Assembly (NCBI RefSeq): GCF_002262875.1
Contig: NZ_NKYE01000003.1
Coordinates: 310,001-374,000 of the forward strand
DNA from: Amycolatopsis antarctica
GTDB taxonomy: Bacteria; Actinomycetota; Actinomycetes; Mycobacteriales; Pseudonocardiaceae
Length of the DNA: 64,000 nt
Reading direction: 5' to 3'
The notes below the pieces were generated by a model. It had not been told where the DNA came from. It searched no databases and was given only the letters and a program-made list of their open reading frames with translations. Shown piece after piece: positions 18,192-26,741 of the stretch. The position numbers were made by a program, and so were the translations under genes. Each line of letters opens with the position of its first letter. The first letter of the stretch is position 1.

Positions 18192-19412
18192 CTACCGCTT
18201 TCGTGGTGCTGCCGCTACCCGTAGGCGGGTAATCGGTTCGGTGTACGGGGTGGGCATGGAAAGGCCGGCGGCGCCGGGGGTGAGGCTGCCGAGCACGCGG
18301 GGTCCCCTGGCCCCGGTCGCGCTCGGCACGTTGCCCGGCACACCGTGCCAGGTCAGCCAGCCGAGCAGTGCGGTCAGGTAGGCCTCCTTGGCCGCGCGAG
18401 GCAGCCCGAGGTCGTCGCTGGTCCGCAGATCGACGTCGCCGAGCCTGGCCGCGAGTGCTCGCATGAGCGCAGGGTTCTCCACTCCGCCGCCCGAGGCCAC
18501 CAACGTTCGTACGGAGTGTCGGGCGCATTCCGTGGCAATGGTGGCCGCGGTGAGTTCGGTCAGGGTGGCGAGCAGGTCCGCGCCGCCGACGTCGGCCGTC
18601 GCGCGGCGCGCCTCGGCCAGGTACGCGGTGTGGAAGTGCTCCTTGCCGGTCGACTTCGGCGGAGCGGCCGCGTAGTAGGGGTCGGCCAGCAGCCGGTTCA
18701 GCAGCTCCTCCTGCACGATGCCGATGGCGGCGAGTTCGCCGCCCTCGTCGCTGCGCTTGGCGCCGCCGGTGACCTCGGTGGCGGCCAGGTCGAGCAGTGC
18801 GTTGCCCGGCCCGGTGTCGTAGGCGAGCACACCGCCGTCCGGGCCGACGACGGTGATGTTGGCGATCCCGCCGATGTTGAGGGCGGCGGCCGGTGCCGAG
18901 GTGGACTCGGCGAGGCCGCGCAGCCACAGGGCGTCGAGCGTGCTGGCCAGCGGAGCGCCGTGCCCGCCCGCCGCGACATCGCGGCTGCGCAGGTCGGCGA
19001 CCACGGGCAGGCCGGTCCGCTCGGCGATCCACGCCGGGCTGCCGAGCTGGAGCGTGCCGAGCGCCGTGCCGTCCTCCACCCAGTGGAAGACGGTCTGGCC
19101 GAGCGAGGCGACCAGATCGGCCCGTCCGCCTGCCAGGTGCTCGACGCCTTCGCGGGCGGCGTCGCCGAACGCCTGCCCTGCCCGGGTGTCGAGCATGGTC
19201 AGCCGCTCGGCGCTGCTGGGCTGGGGCGGGAGCGCGTCGATCAGGTCCGAACGCAGGCCGTCCGGGTACGGGATCTCCAGCTCGCCCAGCGGGGTCAGGG
19301 TCAGCTCGCCGTCCGCCGCGTGCAGCTCGGCTGCGGCCACGTCGATTCCGTCGATCGACGTTCCGGAGAGTAGTCCGACCACTCGTACGGGTGGTGACGT
19401 ATGGATTGCCAC
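18192..19412 (-). CDS. anmK: Anhydro-N-acetylmuramic acid kinase
   Basis: 406 residues (E. coli 369). It cleaves the 1,6-anhydro bond of anhMurNAc and phosphorylates it to MurNAc-6-P during cell-wall recycling. The N-terminal ATP-binding motif GLLSGTSIDGIDVAA (about residues 13-27) and the catalytic-Asp region VADLRSRDVAAGGHGAPL (about 150-167) are intact, as are the GGIANIT motif (about 180) and ASGGGVENPALMRAL near the end. The GTG start is preceded by AAAGGA at long spacing, which lies within a DasR-like operator. No MurQ etherase gene is in the window. Confidence 0.93.
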   Translation of the reverse strand: MAIHTSPPVRVVGLLSGTSIDGIDVAAAELHAADGELTLTPLGELEIPYPDGLRSDLIDALPPQPSSAERLTMLDTRAGQAFGDAAREGVEHLAGGRADLVASLGQTVFHWVEDGTALGTLQLGSPAWIAERTGLPVVADLRSRDVAAGGHGAPLASTLDALWLRGLAESTSAPAAALNIGGIANITVVGPDGGVLAYDTGPGNALLDLAATEVTGGAKRSDEGGELAAIGIVQEELLNRLLADPYYAAAPPKSTGKEHFHTAYLAEARRATADVGGADLLATLTELTAATIATECARHSVRTLVASGGGVENPALMRALAARLGDVDLRTSDDLGLPRAAKEAYLTALLGWLTWHGVPGNVPSATGARGPRVLGSLTPGAAGLSMPTPYTEPITRLRVAAAPRKR

Positions 19413-19415
19413 GGC

Positions 19416-19431
19416 AGTGGTCTAGTCCTTT
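19416..19431 (-). promoter_or_regulatory. DasR/HutC-type (dre-like) operator at the anmK start
   Basis: AGTGGTCTAGTCCTTT matches the DasR-responsive element AGTGGTCTAGACCACT at 13 of 16 positions. It ends 4 nt before the anmK GTG and covers its Shine-Dalgarno, a position expected to block expression. DasR and related HutC/GntR repressors respond to glucosamine-6-P or GlcNAc-6-P. The match is by eye; the regulator gene is not in this window. Confidence 0.55.
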
Positions 19432-19547
19432 CGCCGGTTTGGACGCAACCGGTTTGGTTTGTTCTTGTCCAAAATGAGTCATGGAAGGTCAATAGTTGTC
19501 CGAGGGTGTGCACGGCCGTACGCAGCGTCGGATGCGAGGATGACCGC

Positions 19548-21077
19548 GTGTCGAGCAACTCCTGGATCTGGGTAGTCGTCGTTGTCGTCGTCCTGCTGGC
19601 CATCGCGCTGGTCGCGGGCCTGGTGGTCGCGCGCAGGCGCAAGATCAGTCTCGGCGACTCCGAGCAGGCGAAGGTCGACGAGGCCAAGCCGAAGGGCGGC
19701 GGCTACACGGCGGGTGGCGGCATCTCGCTCGCCCCCGGTGGCACCCGGACCGAGGACGAACCGTCCGCCGGCGAGGACGACTCCGCGACGCACCCGGCAG
19801 GAGAGCGAACCGAGGTCGACGGCCAGCCTGGCGTCGGCGACGACGCCTCGGTGCCCCGGGACGCCCCCCGGCGCGGCATCGTCGACGTCGGCCTTCCCGA
19901 CGCGCCCCCGGCGACAGAGCCCACCGAGACCGCCGGGGCCACCGACACCACCGAACCCGGGACCGAGCCTATCGAGGCCGAGCCCACCGAGACCGGGGCT
20001 GGGACCACCGAGCCAGAGCCCACCGAGATCGGGACCGAGTCCGTTCAGGTCGACACCTCCGCCCGGCCCGCCGATTCCGGTACGGCCGGTGCGCCGCCGT
20101 CCACGGCAGTGGCGCCGTCCGCGCCCGTCGTGGAGGACGAGATCGCGCCCGCCACGGGCCGGATCGAGCGGCTGCGCGGCAGGCTGTCGAAGTCCAGTTC
20201 CTCGCTGGGGCAGGGCCTGCTGGGCCTGCTGGGGGCGGGCGATCTGGACGAGGATTCCTGGCAGGACATCGAGGACACCCTGCTGATCGCGGATCTCGGC
20301 TCCGCCACGACCACCGAGATCGTCGGGACCCTGCGCGCGGAACTGTCCACCCGGGGCGTGCGGACGCCGGAGCAGGCCCGTGCCCTGCTCAAGGAGGTCC
20401 TGACCGACGCCCTGCAGCCCTCCCACGACCGGTCCGTCCGGGCGCTGCCGCACATGGTGGACGGTGCCAAGCAGCCCGCCGTGGTGCTGGTCGCCGGTGT
20501 GAACGGCACCGGCAAGACCACCACCACCGGCAAGCTCGCCCGCGTGCTGGTCGCGCAGGGCAGGCAGGTGCTGCTCGGCGCGGCGGACACCTTCCGCGCC
20601 GCCGCCGCCGACCAGCTCCAGACGTGGTCCGAGCGGGTGGGCGCGGAAACCGTGCGGGGCAAGGAAGGTGCGGACCCGGCCGCGGTCGCCTTCGACGCCG
20701 TCAAGCGCGGTGTCGACACCGGCGTGGACGCGGTGCTCATCGACACGGCGGGCAGGCTGCACACCAAGACCGGCCTGATGGACGAGCTGAGCAAGGTCAA
20801 GCGGGTCGTCGAGAAGCAGGCGAAGGTCGACGAGGTGCTGCTCGTGCTCGACGCCACCACCGGTCAGAACGGTCTCGCGCAGGCCCGCGTGTTCGCCGAG
20901 GTCGTCGACATCACCGGCATCGTGCTCACCAAGCTCGACGGCACCGCGAAGGGCGGCATCGTCTTCCAGGTGCAGCGCGAACTCGGCGTGCCGGTCAAGC
21001 TCGTCGGGCTCGGCGAGGGACCCGACGATCTGGCGCCCTTCGAGCCGTCCGCCTTCGTGGAAGCGCTACTCGGCTGA
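19548..21077 (+). CDS. ftsY: Signal recognition particle receptor FtsY
   Basis: 509 residues. Membrane-associated GTPase that receives SRP–ribosome complexes. The N-terminus is a transmembrane anchor (WIWVVVVVVVLLAIALVAGL), followed by a long acidic Glu/Thr/Pro linker (about residues 35-200). The NG domain starts near 205 with G1 GVNGTGKTTTTGKLA, the DTFRAAA motif, G3 DTAGRLHTK and G4 TKLDGTAKGG. The GTG at 19548 has GAGGA upstream and places the anchor at the very N-terminus. Its partner gene ffh is at 52872 in this window. It is divergent from anmK. Confidence 0.97.
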   Translation: MSSNSWIWVVVVVVVLLAIALVAGLVVARRRKISLGDSEQAKVDEAKPKGGGYTAGGGISLAPGGTRTEDEPSAGEDDSATHPAGERTEVDGQPGVGDDASVPRDAPRRGIVDVGLPDAPPATEPTETAGATDTTEPGTEPIEAEPTETGAGTTEPEPTEIGTESVQVDTSARPADSGTAGAPPSTAVAPSAPVVEDEIAPATGRIERLRGRLSKSSSSLGQGLLGLLGAGDLDEDSWQDIEDTLLIADLGSATTTEIVGTLRAELSTRGVRTPEQARALLKEVLTDALQPSHDRSVRALPHMVDGAKQPAVVLVAGVNGTGKTTTTGKLARVLVAQGRQVLLGAADTFRAAAADQLQTWSERVGAETVRGKEGADPAAVAFDAVKRGVDTGVDAVLIDTAGRLHTKTGLMDELSKVKRVVEKQAKVDEVLLVLDATTGQNGLAQARVFAEVVDITGIVLTKLDGTAKGGIVFQVQRELGVPVKLVGLGEGPDDLAPFEPSAFVEALLG

Positions 21078-21298
21078 CTGTGAGGATTCCATTCGCAGCC
21101 TGATGGTGCCGGGCTGTGGTCGGCAACCGCAGGGGTGACCCTTCGACTGACTGACACCGCCTGTCGGCCGGGGCGTGCGTCGGACTGCTCCGTGTGGGTG
21201 TTCGCCGCTGCGCCATTCGGCGAGGAACTGCGGACGGTGGCAGGAAAACCGGTCGCCGAGTGAGGCGTCTAGCCTGGCGGGGTGACTGGGAGACGCCG

Positions 21299-22924
21299 TT
21301 GAGCGAGGACGACGAAGGCCGGCTGGTCGCCGGACGGTACCGCCTGCAGCGCCGCATCGGTGGCGGTGCGATGGGTGTGGTGTGGCAGGCCCGGGACGAG
21401 ACGCTGGCGCGCACGGTCGCCGCCAAGCAGCTCCGGGTGTTCCCGGGGCTCAGTGCCGTCGAGGGCGAGCAGGCGCGGCAGCGGGCGTTCCGCGAGGGCA
21501 GGATCGCCGCCCGGCTGCAGCATCCGCACGCGATCCTCGTCTACGACGTCGCCGACGACGCGGGGCAGCCCGTGCTGGTGATGGAGTACCTGCCCTCGCG
21601 CAGCCTCGCGGAGGTGCTGGACGAGCGCGGTGTCCTCCCGCCGCGAGAGGTCGCCGGAATCGGGGCGCACGCCGCCTCGGCGCTCGCCGCGGCGCACATC
21701 GCCGGCATCGTGCACCGCGACGTCAAACCGGGCAACGTGCTGCTGGGCGAGGACGGCACCACCAAGATCACCGATTTCGGTATCTCCCGCGCGGTGGGCG
21801 ATGTCGCCGTCACCCAGACCGGCCTGCTCGCCGGCACGCCCGCCTACCTGGCACCGGAGGCCGCGCGCGGGGTCGAACCGGGGCCTGCCTCCGACGTCTT
21901 CTCGCTCGGCGCGACGCTCTACGCCGCCGTCGAGGGCCAGCCGCCCTTCGGTACCGGCACCAACGAGATCGCGATGCTGCACGCCGTCGCCAGCGGCCGG
22001 ATCACTCCGCCTCGGCAGGCGGGCCCGCTCACCGGCTGGCTGAGCGCGATGCTGCGGGCCGAACCCGAGGCACGCCCGACGATGACGCAGGTGCGTGCCG
22101 GGCTGGCCCAGGTGGCGGCGACCGGCCGGGATCCGTCGTCCGCCGCCGCGGCACCCGCCGCGCGGATCCCGACCCGGACGATGCGGCCGGTCGACGGCTA
22201 CGCCGGTTCCGCCGCGCCCGTGGCGGCAGAGCGGACCGCGGCAGAGCGGACCGCGGCCGAGCGGACCGCCGCCGAGTCCGGTTCGGCCGGGGCGGCTGCT
22301 CCGGCGGCGACGTCGAAGTCCCGCTCCGGCAGGCGAGCGGTGCTGACCGCGCTGGCACTGGTGGCCGCGGTCGCGGTGGGCGTGCTGGCCACCACCCTGC
22401 TCACCAGGGGTGGTGAGGACCAGGTCGCCGACGGTGGCCGGTCCGCTCCGCCGAGCCCGGCTCCGCCGCCCGCCTCCTCCGCCCCGTCCGCACCCGTGTC
22501 CTCGTCTCCGCCCGCGTCCAGCACGTCCAGTACCCCGCCGCCCACGACCAGCACGCCGCCGCCGGCCGTCGGTCCGGAGCAGGTGCAGAAGGCGGTGGCG
22601 GACTACTACGCGGTGGTGACCCGGAACGGGGACGACGCGTGGAAGCGGCTCGGGCCGGATCTGCAGGCCCAGGGCAGGAAGAAGTACGACGACTTCTGGA
22701 AGCGCATCAAGGATCTGAAGGTGGTGTCGGCGCCGAAGGCGATCAACGACAACACGGCCGAGGTGGGGATCGAGTTCACCATGGCGGGCGAGGGCCGCTT
22801 CCGTGAGGTGCACCGGATCACCACGGTCACCAGCGACGGCGTGCCCCTGCTGCAGAGCGACACACCGGTGTCCTCGAAGCAGGTCAAGGGCAAGAAGAAC
22901 GACGACGACGAGGGCGAGAACTAG
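21299..22924 (+). CDS. Membrane Ser/Thr protein kinase (PknB-type)
   Basis: 541 residues from TTG 21299, which has GGGAG at 6 nt; GTG 21260 is in frame but lacks a ribosome site. Kinase domain about residues 10-265: glycine loop IGGGAMGVVW, catalytic lysine AAKQL, HRDVKPGNVLL and DFGISRAV, with LAGTPAYLAPE in the activation segment. A low-complexity Ala/Glu linker (residues about 300-330) precedes one transmembrane helix (about 340-365). Outside are a Pro/Ser/Thr stalk and a C-terminal domain of about 110 residues with an NTF2-like pattern (VADYYAVVTRNGDDAWKRLG). The ligand is unknown. Confidence 0.88.
   Translation: MSEDDEGRLVAGRYRLQRRIGGGAMGVVWQARDETLARTVAAKQLRVFPGLSAVEGEQARQRAFREGRIAARLQHPHAILVYDVADDAGQPVLVMEYLPSRSLAEVLDERGVLPPREVAGIGAHAASALAAAHIAGIVHRDVKPGNVLLGEDGTTKITDFGISRAVGDVAVTQTGLLAGTPAYLAPEAARGVEPGPASDVFSLGATLYAAVEGQPPFGTGTNEIAMLHAVASGRITPPRQAGPLTGWLSAMLRAEPEARPTMTQVRAGLAQVAATGRDPSSAAAAPAARIPTRTMRPVDGYAGSAAPVAAERTAAERTAAERTAAESGSAGAAAPAATSKSRSGRRAVLTALALVAAVAVGVLATTLLTRGGEDQVADGGRSAPPSPAPPPASSAPSAPVSSSPPASSTSSTPPPTTSTPPPAVGPEQVQKAVADYYAVVTRNGDDAWKRLGPDLQAQGRKKYDDFWKRIKDLKVVSAPKAINDNTAEVGIEFTMAGEGRFREVHRITTVTSDGVPLLQSDTPVSSKQVKGKKNDDDEGEN
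22223..22267 (+). repeat. 15-bp in-frame tandem repeat, three units
   Basis: Three units of GCGGCAGAGCGGACC (third with one change) encode a repeated AERTA peptide in the linker between the kinase domain and the membrane helix. Probably a slippage-prone linker repeat. Confidence 0.8.
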
Positions 22925-23739
22925 CGCGGTTCCGTCCGCAGCGCGCCGGAGAGGGTTCCCGCGATGCGCCGTACCACCGGCGCGATCTGTGCGACCGCGT
23001 CCTTGGTGAGCCTGCCCTCCGGGCCGGAGACCGAGACCGCGGCGGGCACCGGGGCGCCGGGGACGACGACGGCGACGCAGCGCACGCCGAGTTCCTGTTC
23101 GGCCTCGTCGAGCGCGTAACCCTGTTCGGCGATCTCCGCGAGGTGCCGCAGCAGCGTCTCCGGGTCGGTGTGGGTGTGCTGGGTGTAGGCGGGCATTCCG
23201 GTGCGGCGCAACAGTTCCCGGACGTCCGAGGTGGGCAGGGAGGCGAGCATCGCCTTGCCGACGCCGGTGCCGTGCGGTAGGAGCCGCCTGCCCACCTCGG
23301 TGAACATCCGCATCGAGTGCCGGGAAGGTACCTGCGCCACGTAGACGACCTCGTCGCGTTCCAGCACCGCGAGGTTCGCCGTCTCGCCGAGTTCGTCGAC
23401 CAGTTCGGCCAGCAGCGGACGTGCCCAGGTGCCGAACTGCAGGCTCGCGTGCTCGCCCAGCCGGATCAGCCGCGTGCCCAGCGCGTAGCGGCGGTTGCTG
23501 TTCTGCCGCACGTACCCGAGCCCGACCAGGGTGCGGACCAGCCGGTGGATGGTCGGCATCGGCAGGCCCGAGGCGGCGGCGAGTTCGGACAGACCCGCCT
23601 CGCCGCCCGCGTCCGCCAGGCATTCCACCAGTTCGAACGCTCGGCGCAGGGACTGGACGCCACCGGTGTCGCGGCGGGGCGGCGTGCCGTCGTTCCCGTT
23701 GTTCGGCCCCTTGTCCGGCACCGTGCTGGGCGGTGTCAC
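22921..23739 (-). CDS. IclR-family regulator, AllR-like
   Basis: 272 residues. The winged helix-turn-helix (about residues 30-90) reads QSLRRAFELVECLAD, then LSELAAASGLPMPTIHRLVRTL. The C-terminal effector domain has GETANLAVLERDEVVYVAQ, LLPHGTGVGKAMLA and the family end segment with VVPGAPVPAAVSVSGP. Divergent position to malate synthase at the edge of a ureide cluster suggests the AllR role, known in Streptomyces for allantoin genes and responding to glyoxylate or allantoate-type ligands; this is inference. The GTG has GAGGAG upstream. Its stop shares CTAG with the convergent kinase gene stop. Confidence 0.85.
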   Translation of the reverse strand: MTPPSTVPDKGPNNGNDGTPPRRDTGGVQSLRRAFELVECLADAGGEAGLSELAAASGLPMPTIHRLVRTLVGLGYVRQNSNRRYALGTRLIRLGEHASLQFGTWARPLLAELVDELGETANLAVLERDEVVYVAQVPSRHSMRMFTEVGRRLLPHGTGVGKAMLASLPTSDVRELLRRTGMPAYTQHTHTDPETLLRHLAEIAEQGYALDEAEQELGVRCVAVVVPGAPVPAAVSVSGPEGRLTKDAVAQIAPVVRRIAGTLSGALRTEPR

Positions 23740-23787
23740 GGCTGACTCCTCTCGTCGCGGTTCACGCGGCTGTCGGCCGGGTTGAGC

Positions 23788-23823
23788 TTCCGCTATGCAG
23801 AAACTATAGTCCGCGATATAGAA
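23788..23823. promoter_or_regulatory. Tandem IclR-type operator boxes
   Basis: TTCCGCTATGCAGAA (23788-23802) is an imperfect inverted repeat of the type bound by IclR regulators. A second box at 23809-23823, GTCCGCGATATAGAA, matches it at 11 of 15 positions. The two starts are 21 bp apart, two helical turns, on one DNA face. They sit in the 112-bp gap between the divergent IclR gene and malate synthase. Confidence 0.5.
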
Positions 23824-23851
23824 ATCAAAGACGTATGAGCGGGGTGTTCGC

Positions 23852-25432
23852 ATGGTGGAAGTTCGTGTTCTCGGTGATTCCGTCGAGCGTGGGGACGAGA
23901 TCCTCACGCCGGAGGCGCTCGACTTCCTCGGCGGTCTGCACGCCGGGTTCGCGGCCCGCCGCGACGAACTGCTCGCGGCGCGGTCGGCGCGCCGGGACGA
24001 GGCCAGGACCACCGGCAGGCTCGACTTCCTCCCGGAGACGCGCGAGGTGCGCGAGTCCGAATGGCAGGTCGCCGAGGCGCCGCCCGCGCTGCGCGACCGC
24101 CGGGTGGAGATCACCGGCCCGACCGACCGGAAGATGACGATCAACGCGCTGAACTCCGGCGCCAAGGTGTGGCTCGCCGACCTGGAGGACGCCAACACCC
24201 CGCACTGGGCGAACGTGGTCTCCGGCCAGGTCAACCTGTACGACGCGGTGCGCAAGACGGTCGAGCTCACCTCCCCCGAGGGCAAGCACTACACGCTGCG
24301 CGACGACGTCGAGCACGCCACCATCGTGGTTCGCCCGCGCGGCTGGCACCTCGACGAACGAGGGCTGGAGTTCGACGGCAGGCAGGCCGTCGGCGCGCTG
24401 GTGGACTTCGGCCTCTACTTCTTCCACAACGTCCGGGCCCTGCTGGCCGGGGACAAGGGCCCGTACTTCTACCTGCCGAAGATGGAGAGTCACCTCGAGG
24501 CGCGGTTGTGGAACGAGGTCTTCACCCACGCGGAACAGCAGCTCGGCATCGCGCACGGCACCATCCGCGCCACGGTGCTCATCGAGACCATCCCGGCCGC
24601 GTTCGAGATGGAGGAGATCCTCTACGAACTGCGCGAGCACGCCTCCGGCCTCAACGCGGGCCGCTGGGACTACCTGTTCAGCGTGATCAAGTACTTCCGC
24701 GACGCGGGCGAGAAGTTCGTGCTCCCGGACCGCAACAGCGTCACCATGACCGCGCCGTTCATGCGCGCGTACACCGAACTGCTGGTGCGCACCTGCCACA
24801 AGCGCGGCGCGTTCGCGATCGGCGGTATGGCCGCGTTCATCCCGAACCGCAAGGATCCCGAGGTCACCGAGAAGGCGATCGCGAAGGTCCGCGAGGACAA
24901 GTCCCGCGAGGCGGGCGACGGCTTCGACGGTTCCTGGGTCGCGCACCCCGGCATGGTGGACCTGTGCAAGGAGGAGTTCGACAAGGTGCTCGGCGACCAG
25001 CCGAACCAGCTCGGACGCACCCGTGACGAGGTCTCGGTGACCGCGGACCAGCTCCTCGACGTCGCCTCGACTCCCGGCTCCGCCACGGTCGCCGGCCTGC
25101 GCGGCGCGGTGGACGTCGGCGTCCGCTACATCGCCTCCTGGCTCGGCGGCAACGGCGCGGCGGGCATCCACAACATGATGGAGGACGCCGCTACCGCGGA
25201 GATCTCGCGTTCGCAGATCTGGCAGTGGGTGCGCAACGGCACCACGCTGGACGACGGCAGCACCGTCACCAGGGACCTGGTCCGCGCGACCCTCGCGCAG
25301 GTTCGCGAGGAACTCGCACCGGTGCTGCCCGCCGAGCAGCTCGACACCGCGGTGGAGCTGTTCGAACAGGTGGCACTCGCCGAGGAGTTCGCGGACTTCC
25401 TCACGCTGCCCGCCTACGAGCGGATCAGGTAA
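23852..25432 (+). CDS. aceB: Malate synthase A
   Basis: 526 residues (E. coli AceB 533). Condenses glyoxylate with acetyl-CoA to malate. Family landmarks are LPETREVRESEW, TGPTDRKMTINALNSGA, WLADLEDANTP, VRPRGWHLDE, LPKMESHLEARLW, NAGRWDYLFSVIKYF and DGSWVAHPGM, in the expected order. No isocitrate lyase gene is nearby; the surrounding purine and allantoin genes suggest its glyoxylate comes from ureidoglycolate. Likely repressed by the divergent IclR protein through the tandem boxes. A 3-nt gap separates it from the next gene. Confidence 0.96.
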   Translation: MVEVRVLGDSVERGDEILTPEALDFLGGLHAGFAARRDELLAARSARRDEARTTGRLDFLPETREVRESEWQVAEAPPALRDRRVEITGPTDRKMTINALNSGAKVWLADLEDANTPHWANVVSGQVNLYDAVRKTVELTSPEGKHYTLRDDVEHATIVVRPRGWHLDERGLEFDGRQAVGALVDFGLYFFHNVRALLAGDKGPYFYLPKMESHLEARLWNEVFTHAEQQLGIAHGTIRATVLIETIPAAFEMEEILYELREHASGLNAGRWDYLFSVIKYFRDAGEKFVLPDRNSVTMTAPFMRAYTELLVRTCHKRGAFAIGGMAAFIPNRKDPEVTEKAIAKVREDKSREAGDGFDGSWVAHPGMVDLCKEEFDKVLGDQPNQLGRTRDEVSVTADQLLDVASTPGSATVAGLRGAVDVGVRYIASWLGGNGAAGIHNMMEDAATAEISRSQIWQWVRNGTTLDDGSTVTRDLVRATLAQVREELAPVLPAEQLDTAVELFEQVALAEEFADFLTLPAYERIR

Positions 25433-25435
25433 CCG

Positions 25436-26650
25436 GTGTCCGCCCGCCTGCCGGAGGACCTCTACACCGAGATCGACGACCGGCTCGCGGCGGCCGACGC
25501 CCGGGTCGAGGCCCGCTATCCGGGGGACTCGCCGGGCAGGCAGCCCGTGCACACCGTCTACGTGCCCGCCGGCAGCTACGACGGTGCGATCGTCACCGAG
25601 TGGGGGGACCGCGCGGCCGCGGTGTTCGCCGAGCACGGCTCCCGTCTCGGTATCGACGCCGAGGTGGCCGCGCGGGTACGGGCGAAGCTCGCCACCGAGC
25701 CGATCGAGGATCTGCGCATCGACTTCGAGGACGGGTACGGCGCTCCCGGCGACGCGGCGGAGGACGCCGAGGCGGAGCGGGCCGCCAGGACGCTGGGGCA
25801 CTCGCTGAGCGTGGGCACCGCGCCCCCGTTCTGTGGCATCCGGTTCAAGAGTCTGGAGCGGGCGACGCGCAGGCGGGGGATCCGGACGCTGGACGTGTTC
25901 CTCGCCGCGCTGCTCGACACCGGCCCACTGCCCCTCGGCTTCACGGTGACGCTGCCGAAGGTCACCGCGCCGGAGCAGGCCGGGGCCGCGGCGGCCGTGC
26001 TGGAGCGGCTGGAGTCGGTGCACGGGCTGGCGCGGGAGGTATTGCGGTTCGAGGTGCAGATCGAGACGGCACAGTCGATCACCGGTCCGGACGGCACGGT
26101 CGCGGTCTCCCGGATCCTCGCCGAGGCGGGGCCGCGCTGCGACGGTCTGCACTACGGCACCTACGACTACAGCGCCGGGCTCGGCATCGCGGCGGAGTAC
26201 CAGAGCATGGACCATCCGGCGGCGGACTTCGCGAAGTCGTTCATGCAGGTGGCGGCCGCCGGGACCGGTGTCCGCCTTTCCGACGGCTCGACGAATCGCC
26301 TGCCCCTGGGTGATCGGGACGCGGTCGTCGCCGCGTGGCGGGAGCACCTGCGCCTGGTCCGGCGTTCCCTGGAACGCGGCTTCTACCAGGGCTGGGACCT
26401 GCATCCGCACCAGTTGCCGACGCGGTTCGCCGCGACGTACGCCTTCTTCCGGGAGGGGCTGCCCGCGGCCGCGCAGCGGTTGCGCGCCTACGCCGACCGG
26501 TCGGCAGGGGGCGTGCTGGACGAACCAGCCACGGCGCAGGCGCTGGCCACGTTCCTGTTGCGTGGTGTCGACTGCGGAGCGCTGGACGGTCGGGACTTGC
26601 CGTTCGGCCGGGACGTGTTGCACGCCTTCGCGACCCGCGTGCTGCCGTGA
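25436..26650 (+). CDS. DUF6986 protein of the CitE/HpcH aldolase superfamily
   Basis: 404 residues. The TIM-barrel lyase pattern is visible: LRIDFEDGYGAPGDAAEDAE (acidic metal ligands, about residue 100), GIRFKSLE, LPKVTAPEQ, FEVQIETAQS and YGTYDYSAG, ending in HPHQLPTRFAATYAFF. This fits CitE-like enzymes, which make or break C–C bonds of acyl-CoA or keto-acid substrates, often using glyoxylate. The exact reaction is unknown. It follows malate synthase by 3 nt, so the two are co-translated and may share a glyoxylate or malyl substrate. The GTG start has no strong ribosome site, consistent with coupling. Confidence 0.7.
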   Translation: MSARLPEDLYTEIDDRLAAADARVEARYPGDSPGRQPVHTVYVPAGSYDGAIVTEWGDRAAAVFAEHGSRLGIDAEVAARVRAKLATEPIEDLRIDFEDGYGAPGDAAEDAEAERAARTLGHSLSVGTAPPFCGIRFKSLERATRRRGIRTLDVFLAALLDTGPLPLGFTVTLPKVTAPEQAGAAAAVLERLESVHGLAREVLRFEVQIETAQSITGPDGTVAVSRILAEAGPRCDGLHYGTYDYSAGLGIAAEYQSMDHPAADFAKSFMQVAAAGTGVRLSDGSTNRLPLGDRDAVVAAWREHLRLVRRSLERGFYQGWDLHPHQLPTRFAATYAFFREGLPAAAQRLRAYADRSAGGVLDEPATAQALATFLLRGVDCGALDGRDLPFGRDVLHAFATRVLP

Positions 26651-26741
26651 CCCGCTGGCGCGGATTCCCCCGCCGTGGCACGGTTCCGCGGTAGCCGGAT
26701 GGCGGGAACCGGCCGTGAGATCGGCGCGCAGGGAGGTCGGC

